Assembly (NCBI RefSeq): GCF_003121295.1
Contig: NZ_PHNC01000007.1
Span: 1 to 64,000 of the forward strand
Source of the DNA: Streptomyces orinoci
Lineage (GTDB): Bacteria > Actinomycetota > Actinomycetes > Streptomycetales > Streptomycetaceae
Direction of reading: 5' to 3'
Length of the DNA: 64,000 bases
Below are positions 46,427-55,177 of this stretch, piece after piece (position 1 is the stretch's first letter; each line of letters opens with the position of its first letter). Made by a program: the position numbers and the translations under genes. Below the pieces are notes generated by a model. The model saw nothing but the letters and a program-made list of their open reading frames with translations. It had not been told where the DNA came from and made no database searches.

Positions 46427-46528
46427 GCGGACTTGTCCCTTCGGCAGTGCCTCCATCAGCGCCATAGATGTATCGGCGGACTGGAAGATGGCGCGGCGAC
46501 CGTCAAGACGTCATTCCGGCGACACTCA

Positions 46529-46549
46529 TTGGTCAAAACCCCTGACCAA
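46529..46549. promoter_or_regulatory. inverted repeat, candidate XRE operator
   Basis: TTGGTCA-AAACCCC-TGACCAA, perfect 7-bp arms in the divergent intergenic region, 30 nt before the XRE start codon. Confidence 0.5.
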
Positions 46550-46578
46550 CTGTCGTCCGGCGCCGTACCTTCGAGAGT

Positions 46579-47343
46579 GTGGCCAAACCGAACACGGTTC
46601 TGCGTGCAGTCAGGATGAGCTTGCGCATGTCCCAGGACGACCTGGCCCTAGCCATACGCATGGCAGGGAAGGAAGCGGGCGAGCCCAACGACTGCGCAAA
46701 GCGCAATGTCCAGCGCTGGGAGTCCGGCCAGGTCCTCAATCCCCGGCCCGTATACGCAAGGGCCCTGGAGCGAGTGACGGGGCTCCCGGTCGAGGCTCTA
46801 GGGTTCGGAGCACCAGTGCCGCACAGGCGAACAGGCAATATCTCGCGGATTGGCGAGGCGGCTGCGGAGCGCGCCGTAACAGCCCAAGGAGGTGCTGTCC
46901 CCATGACCCAGCACAGTGATCACGGCACCCTGTCGGGCATCTGGCTGTCCCGATACGAGTATCACTCATCCGGCCGGGGAGCCGACTTCACCGGCGAGCA
47001 CTATGTCGTGGTACTCCAGCACGGCAATAAACTGACCGCCCGCTCACTCCCGGAAGGCTCCACCAACCCCAACTCCCCACTCACCCTTGACCTGACCCGG
47101 GAGGGGAACGTCGTCACCGGTACCTGGCGCGAGGAGACGGCTCCGGATGGCTACTATTCGGGAGCCGTCTACCACGGAGCGATCCAGCTCCTCATCGAGC
47201 CCACGGGGCGGAAGATGACGGGCAAATGGGTCGGGTTCGGCAAAGACTTCGACGTCAACACCGGCCCCTGGGAGCTGGTCTTCAAGGACGCCTCGACGTC
47301 CAAAGCCGCCATGGACCGGTACAACCGGCCGCCTGGTGAGTAA
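46579..47343 (+). CDS. XRE-type helix-turn-helix protein with C-terminal beta-rich domain
   Basis: 254 residues, GTG 46579 (MAKPNTVLRAVRMSLRMSQDD). N-terminal HTH: LRMSQDDLALAIRMAGKEAGEP, AKRNVQRWESGQVLNPRPVYARALERVTG (in parts). After a linker, a C-terminal domain of about 140 residues with LSGIWLSRYEYHSSGRG, GEHYVVVLQHGNKLTARSLPEG, NVVTGTWREETAPDGYYSGAV, and KMTGKWVGFGKDFDVNTGPWEL, which reads as a calycin/lipocalin-like beta barrel that may sense a ligand. Probably autoregulated through the 46529 repeat. Confidence 0.82.
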   Translation: MAKPNTVLRAVRMSLRMSQDDLALAIRMAGKEAGEPNDCAKRNVQRWESGQVLNPRPVYARALERVTGLPVEALGFGAPVPHRRTGNISRIGEAAAERAVTAQGGAVPMTQHSDHGTLSGIWLSRYEYHSSGRGADFTGEHYVVVLQHGNKLTARSLPEGSTNPNSPLTLDLTREGNVVTGTWREETAPDGYYSGAVYHGAIQLLIEPTGRKMTGKWVGFGKDFDVNTGPWELVFKDASTSKAAMDRYNRPPGE

Positions 47344-47443
47344 GAGGTCGCGCGGATAGGTGTGGTTGGGGGCCCGGCAACAGAACAGGCACAAGTCCCG
47401 GTGATCATGGAGTTGCGACGCTCTGTGATCACGAGGGAGACCT

Positions 47444-48284
47444 GTGCCCGCGCTGCCGTCATGGCTCACGGAACCGCTCTGGGATCAATTCGTGGCGCTG
47501 CTTTCCGAGCGGCCCGAGTTCCACCCGGACCATCCACTCGGCTGCCACCGCCGACGCATCAACGACCGGATCATCTTCGGCAAGCTCCTGCAGCTACTGC
47601 GCTTCGGCTGTTCTTACGAGGCGATCGCCGACACGACCTGCTCGGCCACCACGCTCCGCAGCCGCCGCGACGAGTGGATACGACTCGGCGTCTTCGCCCA
47701 GCTCAAGCAGATCGCGCCGGACTCCTACGACCGGATCGTCGGCCTCGTCCTCGACGAGATTGCCGTGGATGGCTCCATCACCAAGGCTCCCGGGGGCGGC
47801 GAGGTGGCCGGTCGCTCACCGGTCGACCGTGGCAAACAGGGCCTGAAACGCTCGGGTATGACGGACGGGTACGGCATTCCACTGGGTCGTGTCTTGGCTG
47901 GTGCCAACCGCCACGACTCCCCGTTACTCGCCCCGACCCTGGACCGCCTGGACGACCTGGGGCCGCTACCCGACGACATCACCGTGCACCTGGACGCCGG
48001 CTACGACTCGGACAAGACCCGCACGCTACTCAGCGAACGGGGCCTGCACGGATGTATGCATACAAAGGGGAGAAAGCACCCATCCAGGCCAGTCGGCGTT
48101 GGCATGCGAACGCACCCACGCCTGGCAGAACGCCTCCTACCGCCTCGCTCGCTGCTACGAGCGGCGTACCACCGTCATCGACGCCTTCCTCGACCTCGCC
48201 GACACCATCATCACCGTGCGCAGTCTGATCCGGCAGGCATGGACGACCCACCGCTGGGGCGAACGCCCGAACCGCCGACCATGA
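47444..48284 (+). pseudogene. IS5-family transposase, broken by two frameshifts
   Basis: Starts MPALPSWLTEPLWDQFVALL. Frame 1 carries HRRRINDRIIFGKLLQLLRFG, VLDEIAVDGSITKAPGGGE (first catalytic Asp), LPDDITVHLDAGYDSDKTR (second Asp) as far as about 48050. The next pieces, KGEKAPIQASRRWHA and CERTHAWQNASYRLARCYERR, lie in the other two frames, so single-base indels near 48.05 and 48.106 kb destroy the gene just before the catalytic Glu. A nested inverted repeat GGCACAAGTCCC...GGGAGACCTGTGCC with GTGATCA/TGATCAC arms spans about 47388-47449 and may be the left end. Inactive. Confidence 0.85.
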
Positions 48285-48357
48285 CCGACCCCTATCCGCA
48301 CGGCCTCCTGCAGAGGCCACGAGTCCGTTGTCAGTGGGCGGTGTTACTTTCTGTGAC

Positions 48358-49884
48358 ATGACCGATCACGCGCTATGGCTGCTGCGGCAGGACCGCCGCC
48401 TGGCCGAACTGGCCGCCTTCCCCTTCGACTTCGACCTGGACCGCGCCGCCCACGGCCATGTCGAGGATGTCCGCCTCGCCTCGGGCGGGCCGCTGGAGAC
48501 GGTAGCCGGGGACGATACCGGCGGTACGTACTTCGTGTGCGCGGACGGCTCGGTGCTCTACGCCGACTCGGAGGGCGCCGCGGGGATCATCGGCTCCAGT
48601 GTCGATGAGACCCTGGAGCTCGTGATCGGCCTGCCCGGCTGGCGCGGCTACACACATCTGTCGCCAGACGACGGTGAGGAGAAGATCCTGGCGTGCGTCG
48701 CGGAGACCGAGGATGAGATCCGTGAGTACTACGGAATCGACGAGGAGCGGGCCGAGCTCCGTGCGGCGCTGGGCTTCCCGAAACGCTCCCCGGTCGAGCT
48801 GCTGGGCAGGCTGCGTGCCGCGCTGCTGCGCACCGAGCCGGACTTCGTACTGCTCAACGCGGATGAGGGGTGCGCGTACGACCGGATAGGCCCGGCCGGT
48901 CCCCCGCTGTGGGAGCCAGTGCTCGCGGCGGGCCGCGCCGATCTCGCCTGCCTGCGGGAGGGCGACCGCACGGCATGGTGTGAAGTCGCCGAGGACCCGG
49001 TCCGGCGCCGGATCACCCTGCGGGCCGCGCAGTTCGACCGCGCCGAGGGCGATCTGGAGCTGCTGCGGCATCTGCTGCGGCATGAGACGCGGTCATCGAT
49101 GACGGACGAACTGCGGCTCGCGGCCGTGCTGGTGGGGCTGCGCGGGGACACCGGAGATCTGCCGCTGCTGCTTGAGGTCCGGGAGACGGACTTCGACACA
49201 GCGTGCGGCCTGGGCGGTATGCCGGAACCGGGTGCAAGCGCGGACGAGTTGCAACAGTGGGCGCGGGCGCTCGACGAGTCGATGTTCGGGACGGAGCCGT
49301 CGGACGAGCCGGTCTCCACATGGACCGACCTGGCGCGGGCCCAGGGGATGACGGACCTCGCGCGGGTGACGCTGATCCGCGAACTCGACAACATCTTCAT
49401 GGACCAGAGCAGACTCCGCCGCCCCGAGGCGCCCCGCACCCTGGCCACGGCTCCGCTGAGCGGGCTCGCCCGGGACTTCGAGGAACTCGGCGACCTTCCC
49501 CAGGCGCTGCGCGCCCAGCGCCTGTACGCCGCCCTTCAGGAGACGGCATGGGACCGGGCCTCGGCCCGGCACACCCTCGCCCGCCTGGAGCGGGAGGCGG
49601 GCCAGCTGCCGCAGGCGGCGGACAGCCTGGCCGCCGTGCGCGACGCCCTGGCCACCCCGGGCGACGACTCACTGCGCCACTGGCAGCAGGTCAACCTCGG
49701 CCGCTTCATCGCCGAGGAGCACTACCGGCTCACCCTCGCCCTGGCCGACGCGGGCCGCCCCGAGGAGACCCGTGCCCTCCTCACCGCCGCGGACGCCATA
49801 CTCGGCAAGCTCTCGGAGAACGCCGCGAACGGCATCCGCGAGCTCGCCGAGCGGACCGCTGCAAGGGTGCGAGAGGTCAACTGA
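48358..49884 (+). CDS. SUKH-like/TPR-like hypothetical protein between IS remnants
   Basis: 508 residues from ATG 48358 (MTDHALWLLRQDRRLAELAAF). The first ~100 residues (ETVAGDDTGGTYFVCADGSV, LYADSEGAAGIIGSS, LELVIGLPGWRGYTH) resemble SMI1/KNR4 (SUKH) proteins, a superfamily rich in toxin immunity proteins. The C-terminal ~150 residues form TPR-like helix pairs: ALRAQRLYAALQETAWDRASA, LAVVRD-like repeats and YRLTLALADAGRPEETRALL. No TM or signal. It starts 73 nt after the dead transposase and ends about 60 nt before a piece of a related IS, so it looks trapped between IS copies. Confidence 0.72.
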   Translation: MTDHALWLLRQDRRLAELAAFPFDFDLDRAAHGHVEDVRLASGGPLETVAGDDTGGTYFVCADGSVLYADSEGAAGIIGSSVDETLELVIGLPGWRGYTHLSPDDGEEKILACVAETEDEIREYYGIDEERAELRAALGFPKRSPVELLGRLRAALLRTEPDFVLLNADEGCAYDRIGPAGPPLWEPVLAAGRADLACLREGDRTAWCEVAEDPVRRRITLRAAQFDRAEGDLELLRHLLRHETRSSMTDELRLAAVLVGLRGDTGDLPLLLEVRETDFDTACGLGGMPEPGASADELQQWARALDESMFGTEPSDEPVSTWTDLARAQGMTDLARVTLIRELDNIFMDQSRLRRPEAPRTLATAPLSGLARDFEELGDLPQALRAQRLYAALQETAWDRASARHTLARLEREAGQLPQAADSLAAVRDALATPGDDSLRHWQQVNLGRFIAEEHYRLTLALADAGRPEETRALLTAADAILGKLSENAANGIRELAERTAARVREVN

Positions 49885-49941
49885 GGACAGGCACGGCGGG
49901 CAGCCGTCCGCCAGGAAGCAGTGGCTGCCGCAGCAGTCTCC

Positions 49942-50103
49942 CCGCCCGCTGCTACGAGCGGCGCACCCCCGTCATCGTGGCATTCTTCGAGCCGACACGA
50001 TCATCACCGTGCGTAGTCTGATCCGGCAGGCGTGGACGACTCACGACTGGGAGAAGGCCGGAACCACCGACCATGACCGCATCCCTATCCGCGCGGCCTC
50101 TAA
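49942..50103 (+). mobile_element. 3' fragment of a second IS5-type element
   Basis: About 160 nt similar to 48149-48312: GCCCGCTGCTACGAGCGGCG, then ATCATCACCGTGCGTAGTCT and GATCCGGCAGGCGTGGACGA, encoding YERRTPVIVAFF and ADTIITVRSLIRQAWTTH in different frames. Only the transposase tail survives, in the same orientation as the broken copy. 49885-50265 holds no other gene. Confidence 0.8.
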
Positions 50104-50265
50104 GCGAGCCGGCAGCCCCTCGGTTGAGGAATCCAGCACCGCCCGCCGCGCATGCAGCGAGTCAGCGCGGCCAGTTGGCTCGGAGTGCAGGGATCCACGG
50201 GGACGTCGATCTCAATGCGACCGGGCTTGGCCGCGATCGAAGTGTCCAGGCCCTCCCTTATGGGG

Positions 50266-50646
50266 TCAGCGCCCGTCGGGTCGCGCTCTCAATGCCATGA
50301 CCAGGTGATATCCGCCGGCCAGGTCGATGTCGGTCTGTTCTCGGAGCAGTTTGATGGCCGAGTCCTGGTCCCCGTCATGCAGCAGGTTCGTCATCTCACT
50401 GACCAGCCCGGCATCGCACCGACGCAGTGCGTCCACTGCCTGCCGGTAATCGGTAGGCAGGGCGTGACCCTGGGTGAGCAAGTCCAGGGCGACGGGTGCC
50501 ACATGAATACCGAGACCGGATTCCTTGCGCAGCCGACGGATGGCCTGGGCCGTGCGGCCCTGGGCCGCCAGAGCCTTCGCCGCGCCCTGGGCTTCCTGCG
50601 GGACCGGCGTGATCAGAGCTGTTGTGCGTGTCTTGGTACTCGTCAT
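50266..50646 (-). CDS. hypothetical helical protein
   Basis: 126 residues, ATG 50646 (MTSTKTRTTALITPVPQEAQG). All-helical appearance: AAKALAAQGRTAQAIRRLRKE, VALDLLTQGHALPTDYRQAVD, MTNLLHDGDQDSAIKLLREQ. The short helix pairs resemble UBA/ribosomal L7/L12-like units found in small Streptomyces proteins (AIKLLREQTDIDL). Function unknown. 20 nt upstream of the secreted protein gene on the same strand direction reversed in order, so the two may form one unit. Confidence 0.65.
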   Translation of the reverse strand: MTSTKTRTTALITPVPQEAQGAAKALAAQGRTAQAIRRLRKESGLGIHVAPVALDLLTQGHALPTDYRQAVDALRRCDAGLVSEMTNLLHDGDQDSAIKLLREQTDIDLAGGYHLVMALRARPDGR

Positions 50647-50665
50647 GGCGTTGGGGACTCCCCGG

Positions 50666-51220
50666 TCAACGGCACTGCTTCTTTATCGAGTCAACACCAA
50701 GCACCGCCGATGCCAAACCGCCAAGGGTTGCGCCCAGTTCACTGATCTTCTCCTCGCCCTTGGCAATACGGATCAGCAGGTAAGCCGCTTCCTTTACGCC
50801 TCCCGCCTTGCTGATGAACTTCTTGAGCTTGAGGACCTTGGCAACAGGAACCGCGCCGCCGGCGACGGCAGCGCTGATGGCGGCCACGCACTTGGTGGTC
50901 TGCCACCAGCCGAAGGCCACGGCCCCGCCGTTATAGGTGGGGAGGTGTTCGGCCAGGTATGCCCGGACCGCTGCCTCTCCCTGGTCCGCCACGCTGTCGG
51001 GCATCGCGTTGATCACGTCCAGCGCGGCCATGAACCGTTGCCCGTCAGCCGAGTTGAGTTCTTCCTGGGCCGTCAGGGGCGCGGCCGGTTCGACGAGGGC
51101 GGAAGTCGGCCCGTCCTGGGCGTCGCGCTCGGCAGCCATGGCGGCCGAGGAGAGGCCGGTGCTGAAGATTGCCGCCGTGGCTATGGCAGCCGTCGCCGTG
51201 GTCAGTCTGGTGATTCTCAC
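50666..51220 (-). CDS. secreted helical protein with one N-terminal signal peptide
   Basis: 184 residues from GTG 51220 (VRITRLTTATAAIATAAIFS), GGGAGAAG 5 nt upstream; further in-frame residues upstream look non-coding. Signal peptide ends AAMA-AE near residue 30. The mature part: EELNSADGQRFMAALDVINAM, then Gly/Ala-rich amphipathic helices GGWWQTT-like GWWQTTKCVAAISAAVAGGA, VLKLKKFISKAGGVKEAAYL, IAKGEEKISELGATLGGLAS, ending SIKKQC. Two cysteines could form a disulfide. The helices are of a membrane-active kind, but activity is not demonstrated. Confidence 0.7.
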   Translation of the reverse strand: MRITRLTTATAAIATAAIFSTGLSSAAMAAERDAQDGPTSALVEPAAPLTAQEELNSADGQRFMAALDVINAMPDSVADQGEAAVRAYLAEHLPTYNGGAVAFGWWQTTKCVAAISAAVAGGAVPVAKVLKLKKFISKAGGVKEAAYLLIRIAKGEEKISELGATLGGLASAVLGVDSIKKQCR

Positions 51221-51617
51221 GCTCTTCTCCCATCGCTGTGAGCTCCGGCTGATCGAGCCGGGCATGGACGGCGCGCACTGTGGTGCGGTCGCCGTTGAAC
51301 AGGAGTGATCATGAAAGAGATGCCGGGGGTTGGGGAAGCAGCTTGGGCGCCCCTCGTCAAGATCGGCTGAATTGCCCATCACCACTGTCTTAATCCTTTG
51401 GCTGCCCGTAGCTCAGGGGCATCCAGGGCACCCAGAGTTGACCACCTTGAGTCTGCGGAAGTCCATGACTCAAGCAAAGCCCAGAAGATGAGTGGCTCAC
51501 AAAATGATTGTGCGGCCGAGCACGAACACGACATGATCACTTCGACTCATCATCACCCCAGAACAGTTTGGGGCAGCCCAATAGAGCCCTATAGATGGGG
51601 AGTTGAGGGAAACAACC
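51221..51617. other. intergenic stretch with tRNA-like fragment
   Basis: About 400 nt without a credible gene and with lower GC than the surroundings. At 51404-51432 it reads GCCCGTAGCTCAGGGGCATC, close to the acceptor/D-arm start of a Streptomyces tRNA, but no matching 3' half or CCA-proximal arm follows. Confidence 0.45.
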
Positions 51618-52542
51618 GTGAACAGAAGCGGCGCTCTTCTCCCTCGCACCGGCTCATGCTGAGACGCCCTCACCTTCGAGTCCCGCTTCGCCGACCGCTC
51701 CTTCGCGGCCGCGACTTGAGGTGTTCGGCCTGGGTCCGCACGGGCACACGCCGGTACAGGCCGGTGGACTCGCCGTCGCCCATCTCAGCGGGATGCCGCC
51801 AGGCTGGGACAAGGCCACCATCGAAGCCCGACCGGTCAATCCCAATGACCACCTGTCAGCTTTCTTCCCGAACTATGAAGTCGCGCCGCGCGATAACAAA
51901 GCGACGGAGAGCGCAAACGAGTACGGCCACTACACGACCGACTATCCGGGCCGGTATGTGGTTGTTGCGGTCTATCACGGACGGGACATCGCCAGCACTG
52001 AGGTAACGGTGGCGGAGGTACCGAATTACAGGTACGTGCGTCGCTTCGACATCTACCCCCGCTATGCACGTAACCCCGTCGGTTCAGCGGAGAGATCGCA
52101 CTGGGTGCGTCCCGGTGCGCAGGCAGCCGTCTCCCTGGCTGTCCATGACGACGAGGCCGGAATCCTTCATGCAGAGTCGCCGGCTTTCGAGCACCCGCTG
52201 ACCCTGCGCATGGGCACCAGTGACGATCCGGATCTCCGGGAGGACGCGGAGAACGGGCCCTATGTGTATGCGGGGCATATCCAATTGCGACGGAACCTTC
52301 CCGAGGGGGTCTATCCGGTGACGGTGCCCTCGCACGGAGGACGGCACAGCGTGACTCAGAACCTGATCGTCTCCGCGGAAGCCGAAGATCCGCCGCCGCT
52401 GGCTTCCGACTCTTCCAAGCCGTCACTGTCCAGTTGGTACGCCCCCTGGCTTTGGACTGGCCTCGCCGTCGTCTCCGGCGGCCTGGTGGCAGCCGCCATC
52501 CGCGCGGCCCGCGCCCGTCGGCGCACGGACACCGCGGTCTGA
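51618..52542 (+). pseudogene. broken secreted/membrane-anchored protein gene
   Basis: GAGGGA and GTG at 51618 open VNRSGALLPRTGSC, which stops at 51660-51662. From 51721 a different frame is coding to 52542: FGLGPHGHTPVQAGG, VVVAVYHGRDIASTEVTVAE, LRRNLPEGVYPVTVPSHGG, and a C-terminal TM anchor WYAPWLWTGLAVVSGGLVAA with RARRRT tail. The body is typical of beta-sandwich secreted proteins that should start with a signal peptide, which is lost here. I read it as an inactivated type I membrane protein. Confidence 0.65.
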
Positions 52543-53611
52543 ACTCCCCCTTCCCCCGGGCCTTGCGGACCGGAATTCCCGGCCGCGAGCCTTTTTGGCG
52601 AGCCCGGTGGCCACGCGCGGTTCCCCGCGCTCCCTCATACGCATACCCGGCAACGTCCGGGCACCGGGCCGGGCAATGCTCCGACACCGCCCCAAGTGGT
52701 CTCCGGTGCTTATGCCGGGGCACGACTCGGCGCGCCTCGTCCTGAAGGGCGGGCGGGAGCTTGGTTGTTCAGCCGGTGGCGGCGAGGAGCGGGCGGCGCC
52801 GGTAATGCGCCGGGCGGCGGCCGGCCCCCACCAGACACCGCCCGGCACGTATGTGGTTGTTACGGGATGGTCAGAGCCAGGCCCGCTTCGATGCGGACAT
52901 GGTTTTTCGATGGCTTGCGCAAAGGCGGCCCTCTCGGTCTCGACCGCGGATGGCTGATCGACGGCTTCCCATTCACTGTCCCCTGCCGCCGTGAAGGAAC
53001 TCGCTTCAACTTGCCCCGCGGAAGCACCGGTTGGAAAGGTCTGCCTCCCTGATCAACCGCTGCTCAAAAATCTAGGGCAATGCCTTGGCGCTACAAAGGT
53101 TCCATGTGCACAGTGAACGGGCGATTCCGGTGAAGGCTTGCACAGTGATCCGGGCGCGCCGGGCACCGAGCCCGGCCGGCGTCCTGGCCTCGGCGGGGAC
53201 AGCACCGCTCACTGTGCAATCGAGCCTTGGGTGGCGACTGGTTGTTGCCGTGGTTTGCCGGTCGGCGGCTGCGAGGCCCGTACCCTCGCGATGACAACCT
53301 GCCTCCCGATGTGCTCGCCGCCGCAGGCCCGCAGGCGCGGAAGGGCATCGTCGCCGGCTGCCCGTACCCGACGACGGTTGCGGCGGTGGCGCCCAACGCA
53401 CCTTGGGTACCACCACCCTGGAAGTGCCCCCGCGACTGCCGGGAAGCGCACCATGTCGCTGAGGTCGCGCTCGCGGCCGATCGCCGTGCACTCGGCCACA
53501 CCCTCGCCACCGCCCAGCGGATTCCGGACGGTAAGTCCTGAATTCGCGGCCGGAAAAACCGAAGTGATCTCGGTTCAGATACCGCTGTACCCTTTGTCAT
53601 CGGGGGGCGGT
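52543..53611. other. about 1 kb with no clear gene
   Basis: Contains repeat B (52606-52674) and otherwise only short competing frames. A 104-residue frame at 53227-53541 (TTG start, GDWLLPWFAGRRLRGPYPRD) has moderately good codon usage and may be a gene remnant, but I see no family motif. Confidence 0.4.
52606..52674. repeat. 66-bp repeat B, right copy
   Basis: GGTGGCCACGCGCGGTTCCC..., same orientation as 45743-45808, with CATACCCGGCAACGTCCGGG in common. The pair brackets 6.8 kb of accessory genes. Confidence 0.75.
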
Positions 53612-55102
53612 ATGTACATGCAGGCGAATGTCGGCAGCGAGGGAGCAAACCGGCGCGCGCAGCGGGCCGAGGATGTGCTGGCGATGCAGCGCGCGGCCCG
53701 CAAGGACGGCACCCGGTCGCTCCTGCGCTGGCTGGCCGACCGGACCGGCACCCGGGTCGGGCTGATCGATGCCGCCGGGGCCGCGGTGCCCCTGGACCCG
53801 GCCGAGGACCCGGACGGGGAGGCCGCCGAGCTCATCCGCCGCGGACTGCGGGAAATCGCGTCCCGACGCCTCCGTTCCATGGCCATCGACGGTGCGAACC
53901 ACACGGTGCTGCTCTTCCCTCTGGATGCCCCGCGTGGAGTCCGCGCGCCGGCCCTCGCCGCGGTCGCCCATCGGCCGGTAGCGGCCCACCTGCCCACGCT
54001 GCTCGCCGACGCCGCGTCGGCCCTGAGCCTGTGCTGGCAGGCCGAGCACGCCGAGCGGCTGCGCCGGCGGACCGAACGCGCCGAGGGCCGCAGCCGGGAG
54101 GCGGTGCTGCACCTGCTGATGAACGGGCACTTCGCGGCCGCCCATCAGGTCGCCGGGGCGCTGTATCTGCCCTTGCCCCCATTGATCCGCTTCTATGTGG
54201 TCCAGTGCCCGCCCCGGGTACGCGAGCAGCTCTCGGCCCGCTGTACCGAGGTGGCCGAAGACGCCTGGGTCGTCCCCTGCCCGGTCCATGTGGACCACAT
54301 CCTGGTGATCGCATCTGCCGGCACCCCGGCATTGGAGGAGATCTTCGCCGAGCTGACGGACGACTGCCTGGTGGGCGCGAGCGAGGAACTGCCGCTGCGG
54401 GACACGGCCACCGGCTATGCGCAGGCCTTCCATGCCCTCGCGGCCGCCCGCAACCAGTCCGTCCGGCATGCCCGGTTCGCCGGCCGGCCGGATCTGGCGC
54501 TCGCCATCGGGCCGGCCGCGGCCACCTGGGCGAAGGAGGTGCTGGCACCTCTGCGCGCCCACTCGGCGAAACGCTCCCAGGACCCCGACAGCGGGGAACT
54601 CATGGCCACGGCGGTGTCCTGGCTGACCTTCTCCTCCCAGGCGACCGCACACCTGAAGATCCACCGGAACACCTTGTCCGCTCGCCTCAAGCACATCGCG
54701 GAGCTGCTGGACCTGAACCTCGACCGACTGGCGGACCAGTCGCTGCTGGCTCTCGCCCTCCGCGCGGACGGCATACCCTGCGACAACCGGGACGCCGGGA
54801 CCACGCGCTCCCTCGACGACCTGCTGCTGCGGCCGGCCGCGGTGGCATGGGCCCACCAGCAGCTGCACCCGATCCGCACGCGACCCTTCGCGGACGAACT
54901 CGACCGGACTCTGACCACCTATCTGAGCAATGACGGCCGGCTCGGCCCGACTGCGGCCATGCTCTCCATCTCGGCCACTGCCACCCGCAAACGGCTCGCA
55001 CGTATCGAGGCGCTCCTGGAGCGGTCGCTGCTCCGCTCTCCCAGCGCGCGTTACGACCTGTGGCTGGCGCAGCGCGCCCTGACGCTCGCCGAAGGCGGGT
55101 GA
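53612..55102 (+). CDS. PucR/CdaR-type regulator with two C-terminal helix-turn-helix segments
   Basis: 496 residues from ATG 53612 (MYMQANVGSEGANRRAQRAED), with GGGGGGCGG before it. N-terminal sensory part (LLRWLADRTGTRVGLIDAAG, TVLLFPLDAPRGVRAPAL), then a CdaR-like middle (REAVLHLLMNGHFAAAHQVAG, VVPCPVHVDHILVIAS). HTH segments: ATAHLKIHRNTLSARLKHIAEL near 350 and TAAMLSISATATRKRLARIEAL near 455. Two PucR-like HTH units in tandem is unusual but occurs in actinobacteria. Target genes not evident. Confidence 0.85.
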   Translation: MYMQANVGSEGANRRAQRAEDVLAMQRAARKDGTRSLLRWLADRTGTRVGLIDAAGAAVPLDPAEDPDGEAAELIRRGLREIASRRLRSMAIDGANHTVLLFPLDAPRGVRAPALAAVAHRPVAAHLPTLLADAASALSLCWQAEHAERLRRRTERAEGRSREAVLHLLMNGHFAAAHQVAGALYLPLPPLIRFYVVQCPPRVREQLSARCTEVAEDAWVVPCPVHVDHILVIASAGTPALEEIFAELTDDCLVGASEELPLRDTATGYAQAFHALAAARNQSVRHARFAGRPDLALAIGPAAATWAKEVLAPLRAHSAKRSQDPDSGELMATAVSWLTFSSQATAHLKIHRNTLSARLKHIAELLDLNLDRLADQSLLALALRADGIPCDNRDAGTTRSLDDLLLRPAAVAWAHQQLHPIRTRPFADELDRTLTTYLSNDGRLGPTAAMLSISATATRKRLARIEALLERSLLRSPSARYDLWLAQRALTLAEGG

Positions 55103-55177
55103 ACGGTCCGTCCGCGCCGGGCACTTGACAGGGCCGAACTGCGGACCCCGGACGCCGACCCGGGCGGTGGCTCAAGG

